A stretch of DNA of 64,000 nucleotides from Vermamoeba vermiformis. Lineage: Eukaryota; Tubulinea; Echinamoebida. Below the pieces are notes generated by a model. That model did no database searches. It saw only the letters and a program-made list of their open reading frames with translations, and was not told where the DNA came from. Each line of letters opens with the position of its first letter. The first letter of the stretch is position 1. Shown one piece after another: positions 47,801-60,700 of this stretch. The DNA lies in assembly GCA_045837725.1 (NCBI GenBank), contig JBEWZL010000246.1, forward strand, positions 1 to 64,000, given 5' to 3'. Both the position numbers and the translations under genes were made by a program.

Positions 47801-49922
47801 CACGACATTAGCGCTGAAATTGCCGCGTGTCGGAGTTTCAGTCGTTAGTTTCAAGCCCGAAGAACTGATCTACATTGCTCTCGATAACATTGATTTGCAC
47901 TTTGTCAAGTACAACGACAAACAGAGCATTGAATTGAATATTGAAGATTTCCAGGTACGACCAGTTTCAAATGCGGATCCAAAAATTAAAATGCATTTTG
48001 CTAATCCTTTATTTAGATCGATAACCAAAGCACGTTTTTGTTATCGCCAGTGCTACTCTGGTCCAATGCGCCTGAGCCCAAGAAATTCCTTCAGTTCTCG
48101 CTCGTCTTCAGTCAAAGTAAAAAAACAAGTATATTTTTAGTAACTGCAGTACACCAGTATTAACGCTATTTCATATATCAAAGGCGCGAGTATCATTCAT
48201 GTGGAGCACTTGTCGATGTTGATGCGCGAGCTCAATTTGGCACTTGATGAACAGATCTTGCTCAAGCTGTTGTACTTCACGGATATCACGATGGAAAGTT
48301 TGCAGCGCGGTGCTATTTTTGCATTCGACGAAGAAAAGTACGTTGAAAAGTACAACTAATGCTAGTTTTATATATCTAACCTTTCAAGCAGATCTGAGGA
48401 AGGCGAAAATATTATCACCAAGATCGCTCATATGCCTATTCAAACCAACTGGGTGTTCTCATCTTTCATGTTCATAAACCCGATGAAAGTCAACGTGACG
48501 TTCTTAGGCTACAGACCCGACGATTCGGTCAGGTAAAAACAACCTCAAACATTATTTCCTTATTTGGAAACTAACGAGTTTTTATCAGATCGGCATTCAC
48601 GAACGTGTTGTTGGGTATTCCCAAGGAATTGATTATTAACGTCGATAACGCGCCTATTCGCTTGAACGGAGTCGAGTTGCAAAATCAATTGTTCACGAAA
48701 CAAGTGCTCGCCAACACGCTCTTGTTGCACTTCAAGAACCAAGCATTGCAAGAGATTTACAAAGTCGTTGGATCTGCTGACATGTTTGGCAATCCTGTGG
48801 GCTTCGTGCAGTCATTGGGCACGGGAGTGATCGACTTTTTCTACGAGCCTGCCAAAGGTATTACGATCAGCCCTAAAGAATTCGTGTCGGGCGTAGGCAA
48901 GGGATCGTTCTCCCTCGTCAAGAACACCATTTCTGGAGCTTTCAACACGGCTTCAAAGATCACCGGATCCATCGGCAGTGGTACGTATAGAACGCACGTG
49001 TATCATTTGAAAATATTATCTCTAACATTGCAACGTGTCGTAGGTGTCGCCTCATTGTCAGCTGATAATGAGTATCAAATACAAAGACTCGAGGACATTC
49101 AGCAAAACAAGCCCAAACATGTGTTCGAAGGTATCGGCCGTGGACTTTTGAGCTTTGGTAAAGGACTCTTTGACGGCATTTCTGGCCTCGTGACACAGCC
49201 GATCAAAGGCTCGCAACAAGAAGGCGCTGCTGGCTTCTTCAAGGGCATGGGCCGAGGATTTGCGGGAGTAGTTGTCAAGCCCGTAGTTGGTGCATTGGAT
49301 CTCGCATCGAAAACGACAGAAGGTATCAAAAACACGACTGATTTGTTCCAGCCCTTGGTAAATAGAAAGCGCTTGCCACGTCACTTTAAGACCGGAAAGC
49401 TAGAGGTAAGTTTTTCGTTAACAAGATCCAGATCCACATTTAGATCGTCAAATTTGAGACGATCGTATGCCCTGATAATATCAATATACTAATAGTATTA
49501 TAGGTGTTCCATCCAGACGATGCTGAGGCACAAAACGAGCTGCATACATTGGCGCGTGGTCAATACAGATTCGAGCGCTTTGTTTTTAGAGTCAAACCTC
49601 TCGCGGACAACAACACGCTGTTAGTGTCAAACGAGTCAATTATCGTCAAGTCACCAGAAGAACAAGTCATTCTATCGGTTAAATTCAAAGGTAAGAAACA
49701 GCAGCGAATTTTTAGATCGAATCTGTTAATTAACTTCATTTTCTAGATTTGAGCGCAATTACCGTACAAGAGGATACCCTAATATTGCCGATGCGCGGAG
49801 AGTTGCAAGCAATGTCTAATATCAAATGTGCCTCCAAGAAACAAGCCGAGCTGCTCAGTAGCAAATTAGGCGGTATTTGGTTGATGGTTCATCGTGAACA
49901 GCAGATAGCCGCTTGGATGTAA
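38841..49922 (+). CDS. VPS13: VPS13 bridge-like lipid-transfer protein
   Basis: A long gene of about 28 exons encoding roughly 3,000 residues, the usual length. It starts MAANLNPLNKLASSILNSFL, a chorein domain that admits lipids; then FSLGGDIELTELEVKKDVLD. The groove-forming extended-chorein region follows. VAB-type beta modules lie around 46180-48140 (NIGKTFSVVVTGSEGTW, PYWIVNKSGLPLLYYR). The C-terminal ATG2-like region contains HVFEGIGRGLLSFGKGLFDG, GFFKGMGRGFAGVVVKPVVG and LASKTTEGIKNTT, diagnostic of VPS13. A terminal PH-like stretch ends REQQIAAWM. VPS13 moves phospholipids in bulk between membranes at contact sites (ER, mitochondria, endosomes). No breaks seen, though exon joins were not all checked. 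Confidence 0.93.
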
Positions 49923-50233
49923 TGCAAAATTACGTGTCAAAAATAATTTTCATGTAAATACAATCGTTAAAAGTACAATTGCTTGAATTAATTTCGAATC
50001 TGGATTCGTAGGCTTTTATGCAGAGATGTCGAGTGCGGTATTGAAAGTGAGTTCATTAGTATGTAGTTTAATAATCTTAAAGATTACGGTGTGATTTGAC
50101 GGCGGAAAAGATTAAAAATAGCACCGGCGAAACAGCGGCATTGAACTCACCCGCAAGTTAAATAGCAACAATGCTGCCTGGTAGACAATTATATAATTTT
50201 AAATTGAATACAACAAAAGAGAAAGCCTAGAAA
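49923..50233. promoter_or_regulatory. Promoter region of monooxygenase copy 1
   Basis: Contains a TATATAA-like stretch near 50200 about 30 bp before the ATG at 50234. Otherwise nothing recognisable. It shows no obvious likeness to the region upstream of copy 2, although the coding starts are nearly identical. Confidence 0.4.
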
Positions 50234-51905
50234 ATGCAAGCTTCAGAGCTTCGCTTTGGAATCATTGGAGGTGGTCCCGGTGGTCTACTGACTGCTATCG
50301 CTCTTAAACGCAAAGGATTCAACAATATATTTGTATTAGAGCGTGATAAAGGTAATAATTATATTATTCTGCTTATTGAATTTTTTTTTACGCGAATCTA
50401 AAATTTATTTAATTAGATGCCGAGTCCAGAGCGCAAGGTTATTCTTTTTCACTATTTAAACCAAAAGGAGGATTAGTGTTAATCGAGGAGCTTGGTCTGA
50501 GCGAGGAGTTGGATGCTTTCTCTTTCGACTCACGCGGATTTAGAATGGTTGATGGATCGAGCGCGAAGATTCTCTTTGAATTTCTCAGGACACCGGTATA
50601 TTCTTCATCCAATCCCTTATTTATTATATCAGTGCTAATATCGGATATTAAGGATGCCAAGGAAATCGGAAAACGAGTTATGCGCAGCGGATTGCGCAAG
50701 TGGCTCGTGTCAGTTTGCGAACGAGAAGGCATTTCAATCACATGGAACAAACGTGTGCTGAAATACGAAGAAAAACAAGACTCGGTGGAAGTGATATTTG
50801 AGAATGGTGAAAGAAGAGAATTTGATATTTTAATCGGAGGTAAGATTCTGCTTCCAGATCCAGCCCTAACAATAATATATACGTGCTATCACTATAACTT
50901 ATGGTTGAATATCGGATCCGCAAAATGCTGACACTTTTGTTTCGTCCAGCTGATGGCATTCATTCACCAATCAGAGAACAGCTCGTCGGTGATGAATTGA
51001 AGTACACGGGATATACTTGTATCACGGGCATCACTCACCGCAAAGACGCACCGGATCTGTTTTCGCATCTGTACTTTGACCACGCTGGTATGTTGGCTAC
51101 CACATCCGCAAAGACTGTTTTCAATTTCCATCACCCGCCTGATGAACAGTTCTGGGGCTTGACCGTACCCGTGCCCGAGCATTATTTCGACCAAAAGTGC
51201 GGCGATGACCTCGGCAAACTGAAGCTAGAAGTGCTTGGAAGATTGGATGGCTTGGATCCGCTGTTTATCGAGTAAGTTTAACGTCCCAATGTGGGTCAAT
51301 AAGGATCTCCTTCCAGCACACCTTTTTTGTATTAACAATGTATATTTAGATTGTTACTGAAAGGAGAGGTCAAAACTACGTTGGGATTCTACGATCGAGA
51401 GCCCGTGAAAATAGACCGCAAAACAGGTCGCGCGTTCAACTCCAAATCAGGAAGAATTACCTTATTAGGAGATGCCGCTCATCCCATGGTACCATTCAGA
51501 GCTGCAGGAGGCAACAGCGCCATACTAGACGCACGACAGCTGGTCAATGAAATGTCAACCTTGCTCGACAAATCATCGCTAGTTACACGTGATGACATTG
51601 CAACTGTTCTTCGAAATTTCGAGTCAGAAATGATTGCACGCACTACACCTGAAGTCTTAGGCTCCAGATCCGCCATGAACATGATGCACTCGTCAAATCG
51701 ATTCATGATCAAGTTGCGTAATGCTGGCATGGCATTTGGCAATTGGAAAATGAACAATTATTCGAGGAACAAAAAGTTGCAAATGCTCGTGAAGGGAATT
51801 TCGATGGCAGTGGCCGCTGGTGCTTTGTACGGCGCAATTTGTCTTGTGAAACGAACGAAATTTGGCACTAATTGCATTGATTATTACTGCAACATGAAGA
51901 AATAA
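50234..51905 (+). CDS. FAD-dependent monooxygenase, copy 1
   Basis: About 450 residues. N-terminal FAD fingerprint GIIGGGPGGLLTAIALKRKG, then the middle DG motif DILIGADGIHSPIR, and the GD motif LLGDAAHPMVPFRAAGGNSA that binds FAD ribityl. The order is that of group A flavoprotein hydroxylases (NAD(P)H plus O2 hydroxylate an aromatic or similar substrate; substrate unknown). A C-terminal hydrophobic helix (GISMAVAAGALYGAICLV) suggests membrane anchoring. Introns: about 50351-50415, 50596-50652 (57 nt, in frame and stop-free), one after 50838 ending near 50949, and one near 51273-51349. A close paralogue starts at 62799, and both flank the two F-box/ankyrin genes. Confidence 0.88.
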
Positions 51906-52103
51906 ACCGTCGCTAGTTCACTTTGAATGGATGCCCTCGGATCAAGTACCAAATTCAGCCAAGGTTAGTATCTTAAAGGGTAATTCCAAAATTTACCCTA
52001 ATTTGTATAATCAGTTCAATGTCTGCCAGTAGATTTTAATGACAGGTCTCACACATTAAACAAAGATGCTCTTACAAAAATTGATGATATTTTGAATAAT
52101 TAG

Positions 52104-55100
52104 TCAAAAATGAAATTGAATCCCGCCAAAACCAAACCCAAAACCAGGAGGTGGTGGACCCCCACGAGGACCTCTTCTTCGTGGTCTATCGTCGTTATTG
52201 TCGTCTTCATCGCCATCGTCGTTATTATCATCGCCTTCATCACCTTCATCTTCTTCTTGGTCCTCTTCTTCCGCAGGCAAGAAATCTTCAATATTTTCAA
52301 ACATTTCCATATTTTCATCGCCTTCATCCATTTCATCGCTATTAAAATGATTCATGACAATGCCATCCTGATCCGATTCACTATTATAATCTCGTTCGTC
52401 TTCATCGTCTTCCGATTCATCTTCTTCTTCAATTTTCTGTTTTGCTGCTTTGGTTTCAGCTGATGGAGGTACTTCAGCGGTAAAGCAAACCGCGCCTGAA
52501 AATTCAAAATTAATACCGTAGTAAATATTGACAATAATTCAATTTCGTTCACGTGAGGCAGAGATCCGACCTAACGAGTTATTTAAATAAAATTTCAGAA
52601 AGCAATTATTAGAATAGGTCAGTCACCACTCATCTGACCGAACAGATCCCGTTGAAAAAACGAATTTCATTGAACCGTAAATTATGCGACGCTTTCGTAT
52701 AAATTAGTCGCCTAAAATATGTTAGTTACCAGGTTTAAATTTGTTCAGGCTGGGCATTAAATCATAAGGCGATTGGCCCATTTTGTTTTTAATTTTCAGA
52801 TCTGCTCCTTTCTGTATAACACATTAATTAGTATTAGGTTAAGTACCTAGTAATTATCACGTATACATACTTCTAATAAGAATCTAAGCCAATCTGGTTC
52901 CTTCAAGTCCCATATAGCGTAGTGTAACGGCGTATTTCCAAGGTCGTCTTGCGCATTAATGTTGGCGCCGTGTTCGATCAAATATTCACATATTGGCTCT
53001 ACAACTGCTCTGTCTTTGGCATTGGGGGTACTATAAACATAATTAGCAATATTCTTTCGTTATTTTATAATTTGGATCCGGATCTAAAATTTAGTGGAAT
53101 TGCTTAATTCAAAAAAAACTTACGCTATCGTTTCTAAGATATTAGTTGCATGTTTCATAGCTGGAGACAGGCCAAACACCTCTACGCAGACTTTTACGGA
53201 CTCTAATTCGTGCATGTCAATTGCTTCATGAAGCGCAGTATCATGCAAGCCGTCATTAGTTGCAAATATTTTTTTGATGGCATTTTGTTCTTCAATCGGC
53301 ATAGCATTGAATCTTTCCATAAAAGGCTTTAAACGCTCCTCGTAGCACTTAACTAACACGTGCAAGACTGTCTTGCCTCGACTGCTGACTGCGAACAGAT
53401 CTGCAACAAAAAGAAGAAGGTTAATTAATTAAAGTATATACAATATAATTGCATTTGATTAACTGTAAAAATTTAATTTGTTGCAAATATTTAGCTTTGA
53501 CACGTGTCAAATTAACTTTGAATGTAAATGTTACATTGAAAGAGAAAGAGGAATTCGTTTAGGAAAATTAAGACTTAACTTTCTCGAGGTTTAATCTCCA
53601 AAGATTTGTCAAATGAAATTTCTTTTTTCGTTTGCTACGTACCAAGTTTTGGGGACAAAACTAACTCGTCTGTGATTTCAAAGGCCAAGGCCTGGTCAGC
53701 GAGGAAGAGCGGAGTGTCGCCCAGTGTGTTACGTGCATTAATATCTGCACCTTTCGAGATCAAATAATCGCAAGCTTCCTTGTCAGTAACTGCAAAATTA
53801 AAAAATGTTAGCCAGATCCAGGTCAAAAAAACGGATCTTGAGTTTCATTTTTTGATCCGTTTTTCGGTCTTGCGTGTACTTTAAACTTACTACTCTTATG
53901 CAAGACAGTTTCGCCAAATTCATTTCGATCATTAATATCAAAGTGGTGCAATAAATAATCGACGACTCGCTCGTACTTCGTAAAAATAATTTCTTTTGGT
54001 GGTGGGATCAGACTGACCATGTGCAGCAAACTGTTGCCTCCGTCATCTCGTTCCTTAATATCCGCACCTATCATATATATTACTATTAGGTAAAATAAGG
54101 GGACAAATAATTTTCGAACCGGATTTGAATCCGATCCGGCATAAATTATCCAACACAAACTTGTAAAAATATTAGGAGTAATTGAAAAAGCGTGTATGAC
54201 TAATATATAATATAAGATAATATAATAAATAAGCATTAATAGAAAAAGAAATTTTCTAATCGTACCGTGGTCCACTAGCATTCGGATCAGCTTCAAACTA
54301 GCCATGTTTGCGATCACAATAGCAAGAGGATTCAAATACACCGTGGCAGTTCTAATGCTGGTTGGCTTAGCACCGTGGTCTAGCAACATCTTCACCATAG
54401 CAATTTTCACCTTCTTCGTGAACGAATACGACGTTGATTTTCCGAGAAGTGTAATCAACGGACTGAACGCGTCCGGGCCATAAATATTCGGCTAAAAATA
54501 GACTTATTAGTACTTTCCTTTTAAGGAATATTGAAACAAGGATCTGGCCTAGATGCGAATTTTAGCTGATACATTAACAAATAAAAAGGTTATGTACATA
54601 ATTGAAATTTCCTTTTTAGGAAATAATACATACATCAGCGCCGTTTTTCAGCAAGGTTTCAATAACTTCTGCAAATTTTGGAGTTTCAACTTCAATGGCT
54701 TTGATCAACGGAGTTACTCCGTTCTTGTTGATTTGGTTGATATTAACACCTTCTTTCACCAAGTACTCGACCAGGGCTTTGTGATCGACTTCATCGTTGG
54801 TCTCCATAAATATCGCGTGTAAGAAATTATTTCCGTTGTCGTCGCAAACTCGCAAATCTACTCCATGGCGCTTTAATTCCTAGAAAAAACAAGGGTGAGT
54901 AATTCGTTTTGCGGATCTGACCAAAAAAATTTTGGCCAGATCGGACTGCAAATTGTGTTTTCAGTGAACAGATTTGAATGTATTTTTACCTCAAAATAAG
55001 TCATGCGGTGGTCCAAGAAGAACAGACCAAGACCTTCTTCGTTTTTAGCAATGAGATTCGCTTTCTTTTCAACTAACAGCGGCAACGCTGCCATGAATTC

Positions 55101-57530
55101 TGCTTCATGAACGGTGCGACACAATTCCACGATGTCGTTGTCTTCAATCGTCGGTGATTCTTGAATTAATCCTGCGAGGAAGTTAAGGTATATATTTCCT
55201 TATATAGTATACTTTATACTCACTTCTTAATTTGGGCTCTTTGATTGAAATTTCGGTACTCTGACAGCGATGGATGTATTGGCCTAACGGCGTGCGATCC
55301 CTAACAAAAAAATTCGTCAAAATATGACTTTTGAATTTGAATGGAATTTTTTTTAAAACGACGAAAATTATCGTTCATGAACGGATTTGACATTAACATT
55401 TGACACTTACTTTTTGTTTTTGAGTGTCCAACATTTCTTCGCGTAGGGAATCAATCGATCGATCACTTCGACGCTGGCCTCGCCGAATAAATGTACGGGC
55501 GTGTTGCCTTTGTTGTCAGGCGTCATCATTAACTCCGTGATTTCTTTCTTTTTCAGCTGCCTTTCCATCAAATCGACGTACACTGCTGTGCCACGGACAG
55601 TCACAATCTTGTGCACAACTGAACATTAAAAAATTAGCTAAAAGACAAATTATATTAAAATCGATTTCATAGTATTCGTATAAAACCACAATAAGATTAT
55701 ATTAACAATTTGTTTTCTTGAATATATTTTAACGGATCTCGAGATCCGGCGGATCTGTAAAAAAATATGAAAAAAGAAATTATGGAATTAAATATATATG
55801 CATAGAACTTACGTGTTTCGCCGTCTTCAGACTTTTCAAACCATTTAATAGGCCTGTCGTAGGATTCAAACAAGGCTCGAACAGTTGGCACGCTCAGATT
55901 CAATTTGGACCACAACGGTGTCACGACAACTTTCTGCTTGGGAATTGCGAGCATTTTTGACACGTCATAGCCATTCTCCAGCAAAATTTTAACGATTTCG
56001 ATGCATTGTGCTGAGTTCGAGTAGGGAATCATACTCATGATTGGAAATGCGAATGGCTCGGCACTATCAGTCATGCACGGTGATTCAGGGGCCACTCTGT
56101 TGGATTCACTGAGCATCGATAGTTCATAGTCCATATTCGTGTAATTGTGTATGAATAGTGCTTTGACTGCTGCGACATTTTTCGATGCGATTGCGTGTTG
56201 AAGCAACGTCTAAAATGCAATAAAAAAATATTAGAATATTACAAAAAATAATAATATAATTATAAAATAATTATAATATTAAACGCGTATATGAACTAGT
56301 TCAATAAAATTGATTGAATTATTCGTGATTTTTATAAATATTGCCAATAGTTATGCAATGTAATATTACGTACGAATTTGTTAAAAGTGTAGCACTTATA
56401 AGGTAAGTTATTATGTTTGTAGCAAGCCAGGAAAAATTCCGCTTTCGGATCCTGCACGATTCGTGACTTCAATATGCGCACTAGATCGCGACAATACAGC
56501 TTGATGCCCATTGATGCTGCTGCTTCTTCAACTGCTTCGAACTCTCGTTTCAGCTCTGCTGGTTTTGAGTCGCGTTTGTACTCCCAAAACATGTACAACT
56601 CCTATAAGAACATTAAAACTAAGTTACATATTCATAAATATTGCTATTATGCATATAATATTAAAATCTTTTTGCGTACCGTTAAAGCAGGAGCGACTTT
56701 CTTGAATGCCTCAACAAATTCGATGAGTTGACCAACGTTTTCTCCAGCAGTTTTTCGTCTCTTAAACAGCCGTTTCTTTTTTTCTTGTTTTTGAACAATT
56801 TTAATGCCAGTACGAATGACTTTAACTTTCTCGAACTTGTGCTTCATGTTTTTAAGCACATCCAGGGTCACGCCAGTATTAAAATTGAGGACTTGCAAGT
56901 TCGGGAGACAAGGCGGTAAATCTTCGAATTTCATGGCATTGGCGACTAATAATAGGGTTAGTATACGATCAATAGTATTAGTGACTACGTACTCATTCCT
57001 GCTTCCAGATTCGTGATCGAGTTTGTGAGCGGTGTGATTTCTGTATTATCATGACCCATGTATTTTCTTGAAGGCAAAAATTGAAGCCATGATAATTTAG
57101 GCAAGGCCTTCGTTATCTTCTTAATGGAACGAAAGTGGAAAGGCTCATCTATGAACAATCCGGTAACATTGTATTGCTGCGCTAGCTGAAGGACTTTGTC
57201 CAATGTTAATCTTGCTTTGGAATAATCGATATTTGGAGGAACTAGTTCTCGTACATCGAGCACTTTCGGCAGAGTTGTTGTTTTGCAAAGGTTCCTGAAA
57301 AAAATATCAAAAAAAATTAATCAAAATTATTCTCGGCCACTAATCGCTCGAGAAATGCAAAATAATATTCTCTGCCATGCAATTAAATATTTGGAAATTT
57401 TTAAAATTAATTACCTCCATTCAGAACAAACTTTTGACAAAATAAGAACCCAATCCGTGAATCTCACGAACGAGAACACTTGTGTCTTGAGATCCGTGGG
57501 TAATAAATCGAATTTGAAATAGTCTCCCAT
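52104..57530 (-). CDS. F-box/ankyrin-repeat protein, copy 1, with acidic and RGG/FG-like tail
   Basis: Starts at 57530 with MGDYFKFDLLPTDLKTQVF, then FVRFTDWVLILSKVCSEWR, an F-box-like domain. Leucine-rich-like sequence follows (PCLPNLQVLNFNTGVTLDV), then a long run of about 12 ankyrin-type repeats across many small exons (TLLQHAIASKNVAAVKALF, NTPVHLFGEASVEVIDRLI, NGVTPLIKAIEVETPKFAE, NTPLHYAIWDLKEPDWLRF). The tail is strongly acidic (about 52340-52200) and ends RPRRRGPRGGPPPP then GFGFGFGG. Roughly 1,200-1,300 residues. F-box plus ankyrin suggests an SCF substrate receptor whose target is set by the ankyrin surface; this is inferred. Copy 2 (57782-62278) shares its whole layout. Introns carry several GATC-centred inverted repeats. 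Some exon ends in the C-terminal half are approximate. Confidence 0.78.
53827..53864. repeat. Intronic inverted repeat
   Basis: AAAAACGGATC and GATCCGTTTTT form perfect 11-bp arms around a 16-nt loop, inside an intron of F-box/ankyrin copy 1. Confidence 0.7.
55733..55748. repeat. 16-bp perfect palindrome in an intron
   Basis: CGGATCTCGAGATCCG reads the same on both strands. It lies in an intron or exon edge of F-box/ankyrin copy 1 and belongs to a set of GATC-centred motifs seen across introns here. Confidence 0.7.
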
Positions 57531-57781
57531 TGTGGCATCAGAAGGCTGACTAAAATAAATATGCGCGGGAAAAAAAGTTCGAGAACAAAAACCCGAGATG
57601 CGAAAATTGTGAACCTCGCCGAGCCATCATTGATATTAATTTAGACGACTGAGCATTAATCTGGAATGTTCGTTGGATCCTATCATCGAAACTGAGCCAG
57701 ATGTCTCGCCAAAAAAAATCTGTTGCGTAGTATGTATTTATGGATTGAATCGTTTTCGAAAAGTAAAATTAACACAAGTAT

Positions 57782-60700
57782 TTACAACCTGAACACAAAT
57801 CCACCAGGGTGTCTTCTTAATCGACCTTCATCGTCTTCATCATCATCGTCGTCATCCTCTCCCTCATCTTCATCACCGCTCAGATCCTCGATGTCATTAT
57901 CTTCGTCGTCTTCCTCCTCTTCTTCGTAGAAATGAATTGCGTCTTCCATGCCCAAATCCACATCCACATCATTTTCATCCATGTCGTCACTATTAAACAT
58001 ATCGTCAATTTCTTCCTCGTCGTAGTGAGGCTCGTCTTCGTCATGTTTAAGAATCTCGTCTTGAGCTTTTTTCTTTCGTAATTTTTCTGCCTCATCTTCC
58101 ACTGAAATTGGCAAATCGCTGTTAAACCTGCTCGCACCTGAAATTAATTACATAATTAGAAAACATCGTCTCAGTTTGATTGAATCACAAACGCGAAATA
58201 CTCACTTGAGCTTAGTGTGTCAATGTTGGGCATAAAATCACGAACTGACTGACCCAGGTTATTTTTGATCGTCGGATCTGCTCCGTTCTGCAACAAAACA
58301 AAATTAGCACGTGTTAAAAAAATACGAGATCCGTACGTCTAATAAAAATCTAATGAAATCTAAGGAGCAATAATCGCCGTCCATTAATGCATAGTGAAGC
58401 GCGGTATTTCCTTTTTTGTCTTGTGCATTGATATTTGCGCCGTGTTCGAGCAGGTAAGCGACGATTTGTTTTACTATTGGCAATTCGGTTTGGTTGTCAA
58501 ATCGATGCCTATACTTTGGTTAGATTGTTTTACCTATGAATTATATCTTACGTGTAAAGAAGCAAACTTTGATGCTGCATTGCTGGGGACAGCCCGAAGA
58601 CTTCCACGCAAATTTTGACCGACTCAAATTGTAGCATTAAAACAGCGCCGTGGAGTGCAGTCGGATGAACGCCATCGTTTGCGGAGAATACTTTCTTAAT
58701 GGCGTTTTGTTGCTCGATTGGCATCGCATTGAACTTTTTCATAAACGGCTCCAATCGCTCTTCATAGGACCTAACTAGAATATGCAACGCCGACTTGTTT
58801 TGGCGATTAATGGCGAGCCAATCTGATACAAGGAAGAACAATATTAGTGCCAAAATTCTAGTCTTTAAAAAAACACGTCGCCAGATCCGGAAAATTTCAT
58901 AAATTTTACGTACCAAGTTTGGGAGAATTCAACAACATATCCACCGAATCTAAAGCAAGCAACAGTGGCGTGTCTCCTTGATTATCTTTGATATTAATGT
59001 TTGCGCCTTTGGACACTAAGTACTCAGCGAACTCGGTAAACTCGACTATTTGTAATGATTAGTATTTCCTAATTTGGAAATATTCGTTCAAAAATAGACT
59101 TACGCATTTGGTGCAAAATTGTCTTGCCCAAGGCGTTTTGATCATCGATATCAATGTGGGTCAACAAAAAGTCAATCACGCCGAAGATTTTTTTGTCGGG
59201 CAGTTCTCCGATTGGACAATTGCTTGTTTGGTGGAGCAGGCTATTACCCACATCATCGCGCTCTTTTATATCGGCACCTGGAGATCACATTATAAATATA
59301 AAGGCAATTCTTATTATTGAGGCAAACGTACCATGATCCATTAGCATTCGAATCAATTGGACACTTGCATCGTTAGTTATGGCCATTGCAAGCGGACAAA
59401 AGCGGTCTCCGGATATTCTGATGCTCATGGGCTTTGCACCGTGAGACAATAACAACTTCACGTAATCCATTTTGTTTTTCTTGGAAAAAGAATAACTTGT
59501 ATTTTTGCCTAGCACAGTGACCAGAGGACTGGGCGTATTCGGACCATGCAAATTGGGCTAATATTAACATGCGTAAGAATTAGCGATTTCCTTTTTTGGA
59601 AGTACGTACGTCTGCGCCGTTCTTTAGCAAAGCTGCCACAGCTTCTAACCCTCTAAAAGTTAATTTTTGCATTGACTTGAGCAACGGAGTAATTCCATTT
59701 TTGTTGACTTGATTAATGTTCACGCCTTCTTTCACTAAGAACTCAATTAACGCAGGCACATTTGCGAGTTCTCGTCGATCTTTTTCCATAAAAATTCCAT
59801 GCAGCAAATTAGAGCCATTATCATCGGTAATTGTCAGATCAACGCCAAGTCGTTTGAATGCCTGCCGAAAATTAACAAGAATTAATTAGAAGAAAAATAC
59901 TGGTTTTTTTTACCTGCAGCGTTTCAATGGTGAAAGAACTGAAGAAAAATCCAATGCCAGCCTCGCCTTTAGCAGTAAGATTTGCACCTTTCTCGGCCAA
60001 CAACGGCAAAATATTCAAGTCCCCTTCGTCACACACGCGGAAAAATTCGTAAACGTCATTATCCTCAATGACCGGCATCTCTTGAAAGAATCCTAACAAG
60101 TGACAACGATTAGTCCACACCGTGGCATTATCACTGCAGTAAACTTACGCCGTAGCTTTTCTTCTTTGAGCGAAATATGACTTTCCTTGTATCTATTGAT
60201 GTAGACACCAAACGGTGTTTGATTTCTGACGTCAGACATTATGTTAGTAATGTTATTGACACGTGTCAACGGCTCGATGATAATTATTTTACGTTGACTT
60301 TGATTTAAGATGGGCGTTAATTCGTACCTCTTGTTTTTGATGGTCCAGCAGTTCTTGATGTAAGGAATCAGCCTGTCGAAGATCAACACGCTGCTTTCGC
60401 CCAACAAATGCACGGGAGTGTTGCCTTTATCGTCCTGCATGCTCATCAGTTCGGAGATTTGTTCTTTTGACAACTGCTTTTCCATTAGGTCTAAGTATAC
60501 TGGCGTGCCACGAATTATCACCAATTTGTGCGCAACTAAACACATTAGCATAAGTCGTTTTTTGTGCACAAAATTGGACCACGCCTCACAAATTTCTCGA
60601 TATTTTAAGCAATATTTTTCTAATTTAAAGTACGCATAATTATTGCGATATTCGCGAGTCTTACTTGTTTCACCGCCTTTAGCCCTATCGAACCATCTGA

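Noticed and set aside
50234-51905. Bacterial origin of the monooxygenase
   Set aside because: Group A flavoprotein hydroxylases are widespread in eukaryotes, and these copies have ordinary local introns and base composition. No positive sign of transfer in the sequence.
52110-52463. Plus-strand hydrophobic frame (IVVIVVFIAIVV-type) near the end of F-box/ankyrin copy 1
   Set aside because: It is the antisense of the Asp/Glu-rich tail (GAT/GAC/GAA read backwards gives Ile/Val/Phe).
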